A stretch of 64,000 bases of DNA from the NCBI RefSeq assembly GCF_002795865.1, contig NZ_CP024920.1, positions 2,019,001 to 2,083,000 of the forward strand, in the 5' to 3' direction. This document shows, piece by piece, positions 8,426 to 17,720 of the stretch. The notes below the pieces were generated by a model that saw only the letters and a program-made list of their open reading frames with translations, ran no database searches and was not told the origin of the DNA. A program made the position numbers and the translations under genes. Position 1 is the stretch's first letter. Each line of letters begins with the position of its first letter. The DNA is from Qipengyuania seohaensis (GTDB taxonomy: Bacteria > Pseudomonadota > Alphaproteobacteria > Sphingomonadales > Sphingomonadaceae).

Positions 8426-9886
8426 TTAGGGCAAGCGCCAGTCTCGGTTGCTTTCCGCAACTTGATTCGTAGCTTCAGGTGGGCGATCGCGCTGCGCCGA
8501 TTGTGCGGCCAGGATCCGCCGCCTTTCGCCGGGCGACTGCGCAAGAAATTCCGCTACCGGCCCTTGGCTATCGAGCGCGCGACTCATTTCTGGCTGGGTC
8601 AGGATGCGTTTGAGAGCAAGGACCATGAGGAACGGTCCGATATAGAACGGCATCTGACGGGCGAATGTCACCAGCGTGCCATCGCGAAAAACGTTTATCG
8701 CGGTGGCGACGATCAGCGCATACAGGATTTGCCGCGTCGGAGTCGCCCGGTGGCCCAGCAAGAGGGAAAAGGCCGCGGAATAGAGTAGAGCGAAGAACAG
8801 CGCCTGAATCGCCACACCAAGATAGCCGAGCGCCATCCAGCCTTGGCCGGGCAGCGATGCGGTCATGCCGATCGGGGTGCCGTAATCCCATAGGCTGAAA
8901 TACTGGATCGGAGATCCGACCGGCTTGTCCTTCCAGAAGACGCGAGGAACGGGCTCGGTCAATATCTGCAGATTGCTGGCGAAATAGTCGTAAGTGCCCG
9001 TGCGCTGGGGCACCGCGTAGACAATGTACTCGAAATATTCGAGGTTCGCGAAATCCATGCCTTCGAAGGGCCTTAGTTCGAAGTTGGTCGCATAATCGGC
9101 CTCGCCGGCTTGGCCTGCGAGGCCGCGCAAGGCAGCTCCCCTGTCGGTGACGATCTGGTTGAAGGCAAGGATCGCAAGCCCGGCAAGCGTGGCAGCGCGC
9201 CAGTCCACCCACCGCTTGCGATATTCAAGCAAGGCGAGGATCCCGATCGCGACGGCGGTATAGATGATCGGTCCGCGCGTACCGCCACCACCTTGCAAGA
9301 CCACGAAGACAACGAAGAAGCCCCAACTCCACCAGCGATAACGTGCCAGCCAGATCAGCAGCACGGTTATCGGTGCAAGGATCAAGGCAGCATCGGTGAA
9401 CCAGCCGATCGCATCGGTATTGATTGCCGCGCCGGTCGACAGATCGCGGATCATCGACCCGTAATTGTCCGCTTGCCTCTGCCAGTTTCCGAGCTGCGAC
9501 CAGATAGCCAAGGGGGCGAGAACCGCGCACACTGTCAGGATGGGGCGCTTCATCGCGGCGCGAGCGCTCTCGAACCGGTTCTGGTCGAGCGCGACCGGTA
9601 ATCTCGGGGCGACGTACAGCGATGCGGCGACGAACACGATCATGGCGAGATTCGTCGCCAGGATTACCGTGATCTTGTCGCTCATAGACGGCTGGAAATC
9701 GTACAATCTGTAGACGAAACTGAAATCATAGACCCGGGCGACAAGCGGCCGGAACACGAATACCAGGCCATGGAAAGCCAGGTAGAAAGTGGTCGGATGC
9801 ATGATGCAGGCCGATGGATGCCGCAGGTAGACTACGCTCGTCACAACGAACGTCAGCAGCGATGCGAGGAGCAGCAGGTCATACAC
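8426..9886 (-). CDS. O-antigen polymerase-like membrane protein (Wzy family)
   Basis: 486 residues, about 10-12 transmembrane helices and a large loop around residues 250-340, resembling oligosaccharide repeat-unit polymerases. Wzy proteins polymerise lipid-linked repeat units in the periplasmic leaflet. Sequence conservation in this family is low, so the call rests on topology and on the flippase-like gene immediately upstream (45 bp). The start codon is GTG. The C-terminal 40 residues are hydrophilic and Arg/Gln-rich. No glycosyltransferases are next to this pair, so it could serve a surface polysaccharide assembled from elsewhere. Confidence 0.65.
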   Translation of the reverse strand: MYDLLLLASLLTFVVTSVVYLRHPSACIMHPTTFYLAFHGLVFVFRPLVARVYDFSFVYRLYDFQPSMSDKITVILATNLAMIVFVAASLYVAPRLPVALDQNRFESARAAMKRPILTVCAVLAPLAIWSQLGNWQRQADNYGSMIRDLSTGAAINTDAIGWFTDAALILAPITVLLIWLARYRWWSWGFFVVFVVLQGGGGTRGPIIYTAVAIGILALLEYRKRWVDWRAATLAGLAILAFNQIVTDRGAALRGLAGQAGEADYATNFELRPFEGMDFANLEYFEYIVYAVPQRTGTYDYFASNLQILTEPVPRVFWKDKPVGSPIQYFSLWDYGTPIGMTASLPGQGWMALGYLGVAIQALFFALLYSAAFSLLLGHRATPTRQILYALIVATAINVFRDGTLVTFARQMPFYIGPFLMVLALKRILTQPEMSRALDSQGPVAEFLAQSPGERRRILAAQSAQRDRPPEATNQVAESNRDWRLP

Positions 9887-9931
9887 GGCGGCGCGAAGGG
9901 TAGGCCGTCAGCGTGCTGCCCGGCAAGGCGC

Positions 9932-11302
9932 TCAGCGTTTTCTCCGCAATTCCCTCAGCGCCCAGGTTATGTCGCCTATCCGCTGCCGTGACAGCAGGCT
10001 TGCGGTAAACGCGCCGAAACTCAGCCCGGACAACCGCAATGCCCCCCTGAAGGCAGGGATGAGGTGGAACAGTTCTGCAAGGGCTATCGGTGCAACCACC
10101 AGGGGCAGGGCATGGCCCTTGTCCGCAAGAAATGCGGCCACAAATATCCCCGCCAGAGAGGCAGCGAAATACCACGTGACGGTCCCGCTGTGGCGATTGG
10201 CTGCGGCGATCATGGCGAAGGGAGCGGCGGCCAGTGCGCGGAAGCTGGCGGCAAGCAACAGCACCGCTGCCACGATCGGATCGAACGGCGTTTGCGCGCG
10301 GGTGAAGACGCGCTGCGCGAAGTCACCAAGGATAAGCAAAGCGCCGGAGAACACGACGGCGATACAGACCGCAAGTATCGTCATTATGGCCAGCAAACGT
10401 CTTCTGGTTTCCAGGTCCTCCGGGTCCAGGTGGGTGCTTTCATAGTACTGCATCGAGAAGCTGAAGCTGGTGAAAAGATCGAGCAGCCGGGTGAGTGTCC
10501 GGGTCGCGACGAAACCGGCCAGGAGGGCGGCGCCCGATGAAATGCCGATCACCATCACATAACCCTGCAGGTTGAGGCCATGCACCAGTGGCAGCAGCAT
10601 GAGCGCGAGCGAGGGCAGCAACAGCGTCCTCGTCGATTCCCGCAGCATAGAAGATGGTCCATGAAACAGCGCTGGGGCAGTGCGCCGCGCCAGGGCAGCG
10701 ATCCAGATTGCGGCCGCAATGCGTGTCACCGCCAATGCCATGGCGAGCGTTGCCATGCTGTCCAACAGGCTAACGCACGCGGCGATGACAACGATCTCGA
10801 CCAGTATGCTGGCCGAATTGAAGGCAATATGATCGGCATAGCGGCCGACCGCGCGAAACGGGATCTCGAGCACCGCGACCTGGCTGCTTGCGAAAATGTA
10901 GATGGCGAGCGCAAAAAGCGTCTGGCCGAGCATCTCCTTCGGCACCGAGCGCAGAGACTCGATGGCGGCGCCCGTCTGCGCCAGTGCCAGAGGAAAGATT
11001 GCCGCTAGAACGAGAGTGGCCGCAGTCGCAATCAACCATGACGAGCGGAAGTGCGCCCTGGCTTGCGACGTATCAGCGTTTTCGTGCGCTGCCACTGCTG
11101 CGGTGCCGCCCGCCCCGGCAAATCCAGTGGCGATGAAGCCGAAATAGGCAGGCAGGGCAAACAGCAACAGCCAGGCGCCGACCCGCTCGGCATCCCAGCT
11201 TGAAAACAGGATCGGGAGGGTAAGAAATTGCGCTGCGACCCGCGTCGCCAGCGAGCCGAAATTTGCGGCCGCCCCTCGCAAGATGCGTTGCCGGGTTTTC
11301 AC
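9932..11302 (-). CDS. Polysaccharide flippase-like protein (Wzx/MATE-like)
   Basis: 456 residues with about 12-14 predicted transmembrane helices and an N-terminus (RILRGAAANFGSLATRVAAQ) characteristic of the oligosaccharide flippase branch of the MOP superfamily. Members move undecaprenyl-linked oligosaccharides across the inner membrane. The neighbouring downstream gene encodes a Wzy-like polymerase, which supports a shared role. The start is a GTG without an obvious Shine-Dalgarno, so the exact N-terminus is uncertain. Confidence 0.7.
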   Translation of the reverse strand: MKTRQRILRGAAANFGSLATRVAAQFLTLPILFSSWDAERVGAWLLLFALPAYFGFIATGFAGAGGTAAVAAHENADTSQARAHFRSSWLIATAATLVLAAIFPLALAQTGAAIESLRSVPKEMLGQTLFALAIYIFASSQVAVLEIPFRAVGRYADHIAFNSASILVEIVVIAACVSLLDSMATLAMALAVTRIAAAIWIAALARRTAPALFHGPSSMLRESTRTLLLPSLALMLLPLVHGLNLQGYVMVIGISSGAALLAGFVATRTLTRLLDLFTSFSFSMQYYESTHLDPEDLETRRRLLAIMTILAVCIAVVFSGALLILGDFAQRVFTRAQTPFDPIVAAVLLLAASFRALAAAPFAMIAAANRHSGTVTWYFAASLAGIFVAAFLADKGHALPLVVAPIALAELFHLIPAFRGALRLSGLSFGAFTASLLSRQRIGDITWALRELRRKR

Positions 11303-11377
11303 GGGAGATCACGAACCATTTCTGCGTCTCTGCATCCGGCTCGACCCGACCGCAAGTGCTCGCACAGGAAGTGCAGG

Positions 11378-11677
11378 TCAGTCCTCGTCTTGAGACATGA
11401 AAGCGACGATATGGCCGAGCACTGCTTCGTGAAGGGGGTGGTCGAACTCGGCGCCGACCAGGCTGCCCTCTCGCCATCGGATGTGGGCGTGCAGCGGTCC
11501 GACGTTACCGAGCTTGAGCGATACTTCCGTACCGACCTTGAGAACCGAAAACTTGTCGAAGAACCGGCAGCCTGTCTCGGAAACATCCTTGATCCAGACA
11601 TCGCGAGACCCTCCCTGCCGTTCCCGATACGCACCGGCAACGCGTACGAAATGTCGATCTTCGCGCCTCTGTTCCAT
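11378..11677 (-). CDS. Single-domain PilZ protein (c-di-GMP effector candidate)
   Basis: 99 residues. The N-terminal RREDRHFVRV supplies the arginine motif (RxxxR) and DVSETGCRF the (D/N)xSxxG motif that together bind cyclic di-GMP in PilZ domains. Single-domain PilZ proteins act by binding partner proteins. The start at ATG 11677 has GGAAGG about 7 nt upstream; frames extending further upstream lack this. It is transcribed divergently from the LacI gene. Two other c-di-GMP genes (17721-19259 and 56883-59228) occur in the window. Confidence 0.85.
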   Translation of the reverse strand: MEQRREDRHFVRVAGAYRERQGGSRDVWIKDVSETGCRFFDKFSVLKVGTEVSLKLGNVGPLHAHIRWREGSLVGAEFDHPLHEAVLGHIVAFMSQDED

Positions 11678-11802
11678 TCTGTTCCTTCCGGATACTGCCT
11701 TGGTCATCCCACGAGGCAGGAAATGGTGCAAGAGCAGGGCGGCTTTACTCGACGCGTCTTTCCACTAGCTATAGAGGGGCGCCGAGGGAGCGAAAGAGAG
11801 GT

Positions 11803-12822
11803 ATGACGACAAACAAGCCGCACCGTGTGACGTCGATCGATGTCGCGGAGAAGGCCGGCGTAAGCCAATCGACGGTCAGCCGGGCCCTTTCGGGGTCCGA
11901 AACGATTACCGAAGCCACGCGCCGCAGGGTGGAACAGGCCGCGGCGGAACTGGGCTATCATGTCAACATGCGTGCCGCTGGCTTGCGCAAAGGCGAAACC
12001 GGCAGCATCGCAATCGTCGTGATCGGCCGCGATGGCCAAGGGCCCGCAGCCATCAATCCGTTCTATTACAGCTTGCTGGGAAGCACGTGTGCGGCCGCCG
12101 CAGAGCGGGGTTACGAGGCTCTCGTGTCCTTTCAAGCGCAGGAAGACGAACTTTTCGGCCATTACGTGGCGCGGCGACAGGCAGATGGCGTGGTCGTGAT
12201 CGGCACCGCCACCAACGGGCCCGCATGGGACTATTTCCGCACCGTGGCAGACGAAAGTTCTTCCATCGCGTTCTGGGGCTCTCCCTTCGATGACGCGGTG
12301 TGGGTCCGGTCGGACAATATGGCCGGCGGGTGCCTCGCGGTCGAACGGCTGGTCAAGGGCGGTGCAAAGGACATCGTCTTCGTCGGCGATCCCAATTCCT
12401 CGCAAAAGCAGTTCCGCGAGCGGTTCGAAGGTTACCAGGCCGGAATGAAAGCCGCGGGCCTCGAAGCGAGACCTGCGTTCGTTTCGATAGGGTCGGACCG
12501 GGTCTCGCAAGGCCGCAATGCGATCATCCGATTGACGGAGAGCGGCACGGATTTCGACGGACTGTTCTTCGCGTGTGATGCGATGGCGCTTGGCGCGCTG
12601 GAGGAGCTTGCCCTTCGCGACCTCAGCGTGCCTTCGGACGTGGGCGTGGTGGGCTTCGACGGCTTGGGGTCGGGCGAATTCAGCAATCCGCCACTGACCA
12701 CCGTGGAACCGGATTTTGCGGAGGCTGGAAGATTGCTCGTCGAAACCGCGCTGGCAGGCGATGCAGAACAAGGCGTCAGGCGGGTGCCTGTAAAGCTTGT
12801 CGAACGCTCGAGCGTTGCCTGA
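11803..12822 (+). CDS. LacI-family transcriptional regulator
   Basis: 339 residues. The N-terminal helix-turn-helix TSIDVAEKAGVSQSTVSRAL (about residues 10-29) with the hinge-helix region is textbook LacI/GalR, followed by a periplasmic-binding-protein-like sugar-sensing domain (about 65-335). The effector is unknown. The only downstream neighbour on the strand is the exported propeller/amidohydrolase 85 bp away. No sugar transporter is adjacent, so the regulon probably lies elsewhere. Confidence 0.93.
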   Translation: MTTNKPHRVTSIDVAEKAGVSQSTVSRALSGSETITEATRRRVEQAAAELGYHVNMRAAGLRKGETGSIAIVVIGRDGQGPAAINPFYYSLLGSTCAAAAERGYEALVSFQAQEDELFGHYVARRQADGVVVIGTATNGPAWDYFRTVADESSSIAFWGSPFDDAVWVRSDNMAGGCLAVERLVKGGAKDIVFVGDPNSSQKQFRERFEGYQAGMKAAGLEARPAFVSIGSDRVSQGRNAIIRLTESGTDFDGLFFACDAMALGALEELALRDLSVPSDVGVVGFDGLGSGEFSNPPLTTVEPDFAEAGRLLVETALAGDAEQGVRRVPVKLVERSSVA

Positions 12823-12907
12823 ATTCCGGTCGTTCGTCGAACGCCCGTTTGCAAAGCTCCTCACGCACGGTCTAAGTCGCCCCCGAATGTCCGGGAGAGA
12901 GACCGTC

Positions 12908-15900
12908 ATGAAATCGAGTATTGCCTCCACCCTCGCGCTCGTCCTGTGCGCGACTGCCGCTCATGCGCAGGATGCCGAGCCGAGCCCCAATCCGGTCGAG
13001 GAACAGGAAGTCGACGCTTCGCAAGACGCGCTGCCGCCCGACGGAAGCGGGGAGATTGTGGACGCAGCGCCGGCAACCGTGCCGATTGAGGGCGAGAAAA
13101 CCTTCACCGAAAAGTGGGACGTCATGGCTCCGGCTGGCACCGTTCTGAAAGAAGTGCCGATCCGCACCGAAGAAGGCACGTGGATGGACGTCGACGTGTC
13201 GCCCGACGGCCGGACGCTCGCATTCGCGCTGCTCGGCGATATCTACACTATGCCGATAACCGGCGGCACCCCGACGCGAATTGCAGAGGGCCTGGCTTGG
13301 GAAGTCCAGCCCCGTTTCTCTCCCGACGGCAACCGGATCGCCTTCACTTCAGACAGGGGCGGCGGCGACAATATCTGGATCATGAACCGCGACGGTTCGG
13401 ACAAGCGGCAGGTCACGAAAGAGGACTTCCGCCTGATCAACCAGCCAAGCTGGTCTCCCGACGGTCGCTATATCGTGGCGAAGAAGCATTTCACCACCCA
13501 GCGTAGCTTGGGCACAGGCGAAATCTGGCTCTACCACGTCTCGGGTGGCGGCGGTGTCCAGCTGGTGAAGCGCGCCAGCGAGGCCCTGCAGAAGGAATTG
13601 GGCGAACCGATCTACGCGCCTGACGGCAATGCGATCTACTACACCCGCAATGTCACGGGCGGGCCGATCTTCGAATACGCCCAGGACAGCACCCAGGGCA
13701 TCTTCAATGTCGAACGTTACGACATCGATACGGGCGAAGTGACGACTGCCGTTGGCGGTTTCGGCGGTTCGGTGCGTCCGACGCCTTCCCCCGATGGCAA
13801 GAGCATCGCTTTCGTGCGCCGCGACAAGGACCAGTCCCAGCTTTGGGTCAAGGACATCGCAAGCGGCCGCGAGCGCATGGTTTATGGCAAGCTCGATCTG
13901 GACATGCAGGAAACCTGGGCGGTTTACGGCGTCTATCCCATGATGGACTGGACGCCCGATAGCGCGTCCATCGTGACATGGGCGGGGGGCAAGCTGTGGC
14001 GCGTTGAAGCCGACGGGTCAGGCGCGCGCGACATTCCGTTCAGCATCGACGATACGCGTGCGGTTGCCGATGCGCCGCATCCCGTGATCGAGGTCGCACC
14101 AGACACTTTTACTGCCAAGATCCCGCGCTTTGCGACTGTATCGCCCGACGGCCGGACGATCGTCTTCGAAAGCCTGGGCAAGCTGTTCACCAAGCCTGTC
14201 GGTAGCAACGCCGCGCCGCAGCGCCTGACCTCCGGCGGCGGAGATACACTCGAACTTTGGCCGACGTGGTCGCGTGACGGTTCGCGCATCGCTTTCGTGC
14301 GATGGAGCGATGAAGGCCTCGGCCAGATCGTCACTACCGATGCGCGCGGCCGCGCAGAACGCACAGTTACGCGCCAGCGTGGGCATTATGCCGTCCCGCA
14401 ATTCTCGCCCGACGGTAGCGTCATCGCCTTCGAAAAGCGCAGTGGCGGCTATCTGACGTCGCCCGATTTTTCCGAGAACGAGGGCGTCTACGTGGTGCCT
14501 TCGGGCGGTGGCGATGCGCGACTGGTTACCCGTAACGGTTCGACCCCGCAGTTCGGCGACGACGATCGCTTGTTCATGCTCGCCAGCGCGGATGGCAAAT
14601 TGCAGTTGATCTCCAGCGATCTCGATGGCGAAGCCCGGCGCGTTCACGCGCAGGGAGAACTGGCCAATGACTTCCGCGTAAGCCCGCGCGGCGATTACGT
14701 AGCTTTCCGGCAGAACTACGAGGTCTTCGCCATGCCGCTGCTTCCGGGCGGGCAGGCCGTGACGGTCGGCGAAACGGCTAGTTCGCTTCCCGTGACCAAG
14801 GTGAGCACGGGCGGCGCGGATTACATCGGCTGGACTGAGAACGGTTCGACCTTGCACTGGTCGATGGGGCCGACCCTATACAGGGCAAGCACATCGGCGC
14901 TGACCCCAGGCGCGCCGCAAGCGGAAGACGCGCCCAAGTTCTCGCCGCCGGACACCGGTACGTCGATGGCGCGTACGATCGCGGCCGACAAGTCGAGCGG
15001 CCTGGTGGCCATCACCGGAGCGCGCGTGCACACCATGGCCGGCGATGGTGCCGGAACCATCGAGGACGCGACTATCCTCATCGATGGCGACCGTATTGCG
15101 GCTATCGGGCCTGCATCTCAGGTCGATGTGCCGAACGGTGCGGTCCGTATCGATGCGAGTGGCAAGACCATCATTCCGGGCCTTGTCGATGCCCACGCCC
15201 ACGGGCCGCAAGGGACCGGCGACCTTATCCCGCAGCAGAACTGGTCGCTCGTCCAGAACCTGGCGATGGGGACGACCACGATCCACGATCCCTCATCCTC
15301 TGCCAGCATGATCTTTGCTGCGGCTGAACGCCAGCAGGCAGGAACGCTGCTTGCCCCGCGCATCTTCTCGACCGGAGAGATCATCTACGGGGCCAAGGCA
15401 CCAAGCGTTTATGCGCGCGTCGACAGCTACGAGGACGCGCTCGCCCATGTCCGCCGGATCAAGGCGCAGGGCGGCATTTCGGTGAAAAACTATAACCAGC
15501 CCCGCCGCGAACAACGCCAGCAGGTTGCCGCTGCTGCGCGCGCGGAGAACATGCTGGTCGTGGCAGAAGGCGGTTCGCTGTTCGGCATGGACATGAACCT
15601 GATCGTGGACGGCAATTCGACGTTGGAGCACAATATCCCGCTCGACGTGATGTACGAGGATGTGCTGCAGATGTTCGCGCAGTCGGACACGAATTACACG
15701 CCCACGCTCACGGTCACCTATGGCGGTCTCGCCGGCGATCCCTATTGGCGCCAGGCGACGGACGTGTTCGACAATCCGTTGCTGGTTCACACGCCGCCAA
15801 AGCTGTTGCTTGCCAGCACCGCGCGGCGGACCAAGGCACCGGAATGGGCTTTCGTCGATGACAATTCAGCGCGCGAAGCCCGGAAGCTGGCGCAGCGGGG

Positions 15901-16234
15901 CGTCAAGGTCAGCATCGGTGCGCATGGCCAGCAGCCCGGCATTGCCGCGCACTGGGAACTGTGGAGCTTCGCGAGAGGCGGTATGAGCCCTGTCGAAGCC
16001 TTGCGTGCTGGCACGATCGAACCGGCAAAGTCGCTGGGGATGGAACGCGACGTGGGCAGCCTGGAAGTCGGCAAACTGGCCGATCTGGTCGTGCTGACCG
16101 ACGATCCGGCCGCGGACATTCACAACTCCGACAATATCGAACAGGTCATGCTGGGCGGCCGTCTTTACGACGCGCGCAGCATGAACGAGGTGGATACCGG
16201 CAGTGCGAAGCGCATGCCCTATTGGTGGGAGTAA
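12908..16234 (+). CDS. Exported TolB-propeller / amidohydrolase fusion protein
   Basis: 1108 residues. It begins with a Sec signal peptide (cleavage likely after AHA, residue 20). Residues about 60-680 contain repeated PD40/TolB motifs (SPDG..IAF) forming one or two beta-propellers. Residues about 700-1100 are an amidohydrolase-superfamily domain with the first metal motif GLVDAHAHGPQG, a conserved Lys in ISVKNYNQ, and further His residues (STLEHNIPL, SIGAHGQQPGIAAHWELW). It ends with the composite-domain motif GKLADLVVLTDDP. The family is periplasmic or secreted; peptidase or imidazolonepropionase-like hydrolysis is plausible but the substrate is unknown. ATG 12908 is chosen for GGGAGAGAG upstream and the clean signal peptide. 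A terminator follows. Confidence 0.88.
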   Translation: MKSSIASTLALVLCATAAHAQDAEPSPNPVEEQEVDASQDALPPDGSGEIVDAAPATVPIEGEKTFTEKWDVMAPAGTVLKEVPIRTEEGTWMDVDVSPDGRTLAFALLGDIYTMPITGGTPTRIAEGLAWEVQPRFSPDGNRIAFTSDRGGGDNIWIMNRDGSDKRQVTKEDFRLINQPSWSPDGRYIVAKKHFTTQRSLGTGEIWLYHVSGGGGVQLVKRASEALQKELGEPIYAPDGNAIYYTRNVTGGPIFEYAQDSTQGIFNVERYDIDTGEVTTAVGGFGGSVRPTPSPDGKSIAFVRRDKDQSQLWVKDIASGRERMVYGKLDLDMQETWAVYGVYPMMDWTPDSASIVTWAGGKLWRVEADGSGARDIPFSIDDTRAVADAPHPVIEVAPDTFTAKIPRFATVSPDGRTIVFESLGKLFTKPVGSNAAPQRLTSGGGDTLELWPTWSRDGSRIAFVRWSDEGLGQIVTTDARGRAERTVTRQRGHYAVPQFSPDGSVIAFEKRSGGYLTSPDFSENEGVYVVPSGGGDARLVTRNGSTPQFGDDDRLFMLASADGKLQLISSDLDGEARRVHAQGELANDFRVSPRGDYVAFRQNYEVFAMPLLPGGQAVTVGETASSLPVTKVSTGGADYIGWTENGSTLHWSMGPTLYRASTSALTPGAPQAEDAPKFSPPDTGTSMARTIAADKSSGLVAITGARVHTMAGDGAGTIEDATILIDGDRIAAIGPASQVDVPNGAVRIDASGKTIIPGLVDAHAHGPQGTGDLIPQQNWSLVQNLAMGTTTIHDPSSSASMIFAAAERQQAGTLLAPRIFSTGEIIYGAKAPSVYARVDSYEDALAHVRRIKAQGGISVKNYNQPRREQRQQVAAAARAENMLVVAEGGSLFGMDMNLIVDGNSTLEHNIPLDVMYEDVLQMFAQSDTNYTPTLTVTYGGLAGDPYWRQATDVFDNPLLVHTPPKLLLASTARRTKAPEWAFVDDNSAREARKLAQRGVKVSIGAHGQQPGIAAHWELWSFARGGMSPVEALRAGTIEPAKSLGMERDVGSLEVGKLADLVVLTDDPAADIHNSDNIEQVMLGGRLYDARSMNEVDTGSAKRMPYWWE

Positions 16235-16238
16235 GGCT

Positions 16239-16268
16239 GGTCGCGGGAGCGACCCGCGACCCGTTTTT
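16239..16268 (+). terminator. Rho-independent terminator of the amidohydrolase gene
   Basis: Perfect 9-bp stem GGTCGCGGG/CCCGCGACC with loop AGCGA, then CG and TTTTT at 16264-16268. The T-tract overlaps the last codon of the convergent methyl-accepting protein gene. Confidence 0.93.
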
Positions 16269-17614
16269 CAGCCTGCGCGGACGTTGACGAGAAAGTTGTC
16301 GACACGGCTGCGCAGCGTCGATGCCTGGCCTTCGAGATCGTTGGCCGAAGCGAGCACCTGGCTCGCCGAGGCGCCGGTCGCCAGGCTGGTATCGCGCATC
16401 GCGCCGATATGGGTGGCGACATCGTCGGTCCCGCGAGCGGCCAGGTCGATGCTGCGGGCCAGGTCCTGACCGGCGACGGACTGCTGATCGACCGCGCTTG
16501 CGATCGAAATTGCAGTCGTCTCCAGCTGCTTGATCTGGTCGCCGATCGAGCGCAGCGCATTCACGCTGGCGCCGGTCGAATTCTGCATGGTGCGGATCTG
16601 CTCGGCCACTTCCTCGGTCGCCCGGCTGGTCTGCGTGGCTAGTTCCTTGACCTCGCTGGCGACCACAGCGAAGCCGCGGCCTGCTTCGCCGCCTCTCGCG
16701 GCCTCGATGGAGGCGTTGAGTGCGAGAAGGTTGGTGCGCTTGGCGATCGACTGGATCAGCTCCACGATCTGCCCGACCTGTTCGGCGGAAGAGGCGAGAG
16801 CCGAAATCGTCTGGTCGGCACTGCCAGCGTCATCGGCAGCCTTGCGTGCCAGTTCGGCAGAGTGCGCCGCCTGGCGACTGATTTCGCCGATGGACATGGC
16901 AAACTCGTCCGATGCAGCGGCAGCTGCGGTGACCCCGCTCGACGCCTGTTCCATTGCCCCGCTGACTTCGGAAGCCTTGACCGCGGCCACTTCAGCAGTG
17001 GCGGCCATTTCTTCGGCGGTCCGGTGAAGTTGGCTGGAAGCGGCGGCGACGCCGGAGACGACCTCGCCGATTTCGTGTTCGAAAGATCCGGCCAGCTTTG
17101 CGATATCGCGCTTACGGCGCTCTGCGGCCTCCTTGCGGCCAGCGAACAACTCGTCGAGCTTGTGGCCCGACTTGAGGAAAATTTCCAGTGCACGGGCCAG
17201 ATCGCCGATCTCGTCGTTGCGGGATGTACCGATGATCGAAATGTCGCGATCACCTTTGGCCAAGGCATCCATTCCGGCTGAAACGGCTTTAAGGGGGCGG
17301 ATCGTGTCCAGGATCATCCTGCGTGTCGCCAGATATCCCAGGACCAGGCAGATCACTGCCGCCAGGACGATCAGCCCGCTCATAACGGGTTGCGCGGCAT
17401 CGCTGCTGAAACCGATGTAAGCGAAAATCGAGATGAGGAAGGTGCCGATCATCGGCGCGAGAACGGCAAGCTTCATCTTGTTCGCGAGGGTCTGGGAATT
17501 GAACCACCTCGCCAGCCAGTAGCGGTACTCTTCCACTTCCGGCGCCTCGTTCGAAAGGCTGACACTTGCGATCTCGTCGGACAGATCTTTGTCGAAATTG
17601 CTGATGGCGTTCAT
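16268..17614 (-). CDS. Methyl-accepting chemotaxis protein without periplasmic sensor domain
   Basis: 448 residues. Two transmembrane helices (about 49-69 and 77-97) are separated by only about 7 residues, so there is no periplasmic ligand-binding domain. A HAMP domain follows (about 98-150), then a signalling domain with the hairpin-tip signature [20 protein letters not shown]. The 48-residue cytoplasmic N-terminus is the only other possible input module. It is the last gene of the minus-strand chemotaxis cluster, 106 bp after the GGDEF-EAL gene, so it probably signals to the local CheA/CheW. Confidence 0.93.
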   Translation of the reverse strand: MNAISNFDKDLSDEIASVSLSNEAPEVEEYRYWLARWFNSQTLANKMKLAVLAPMIGTFLISIFAYIGFSSDAAQPVMSGLIVLAAVICLVLGYLATRRMILDTIRPLKAVSAGMDALAKGDRDISIIGTSRNDEIGDLARALEIFLKSGHKLDELFAGRKEAAERRKRDIAKLAGSFEHEIGEVVSGVAAASSQLHRTAEEMAATAEVAAVKASEVSGAMEQASSGVTAAAAASDEFAMSIGEISRQAAHSAELARKAADDAGSADQTISALASSAEQVGQIVELIQSIAKRTNLLALNASIEAARGGEAGRGFAVVASEVKELATQTSRATEEVAEQIRTMQNSTGASVNALRSIGDQIKQLETTAISIASAVDQQSVAGQDLARSIDLAARGTDDVATHIGAMRDTSLATGASASQVLASANDLEGQASTLRSRVDNFLVNVRAG

Positions 17615-17720
17615 GACTACCCCTCTGAGGAACAGCTCGTGGTAACCAGACAGGCTTTCGATATGGTAAACGCGGTTGCCTTCGCGCCGGTCTTTCTTGA
17701 AAACCGTGCGTTAAGATCGG

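Noticed and set aside
8426..11302. A full O-antigen or capsule biosynthesis island
   Set aside because: Only a Wzy-like and a Wzx-like gene are present; no glycosyltransferases, sugar-nucleotide genes or composition change accompany them.
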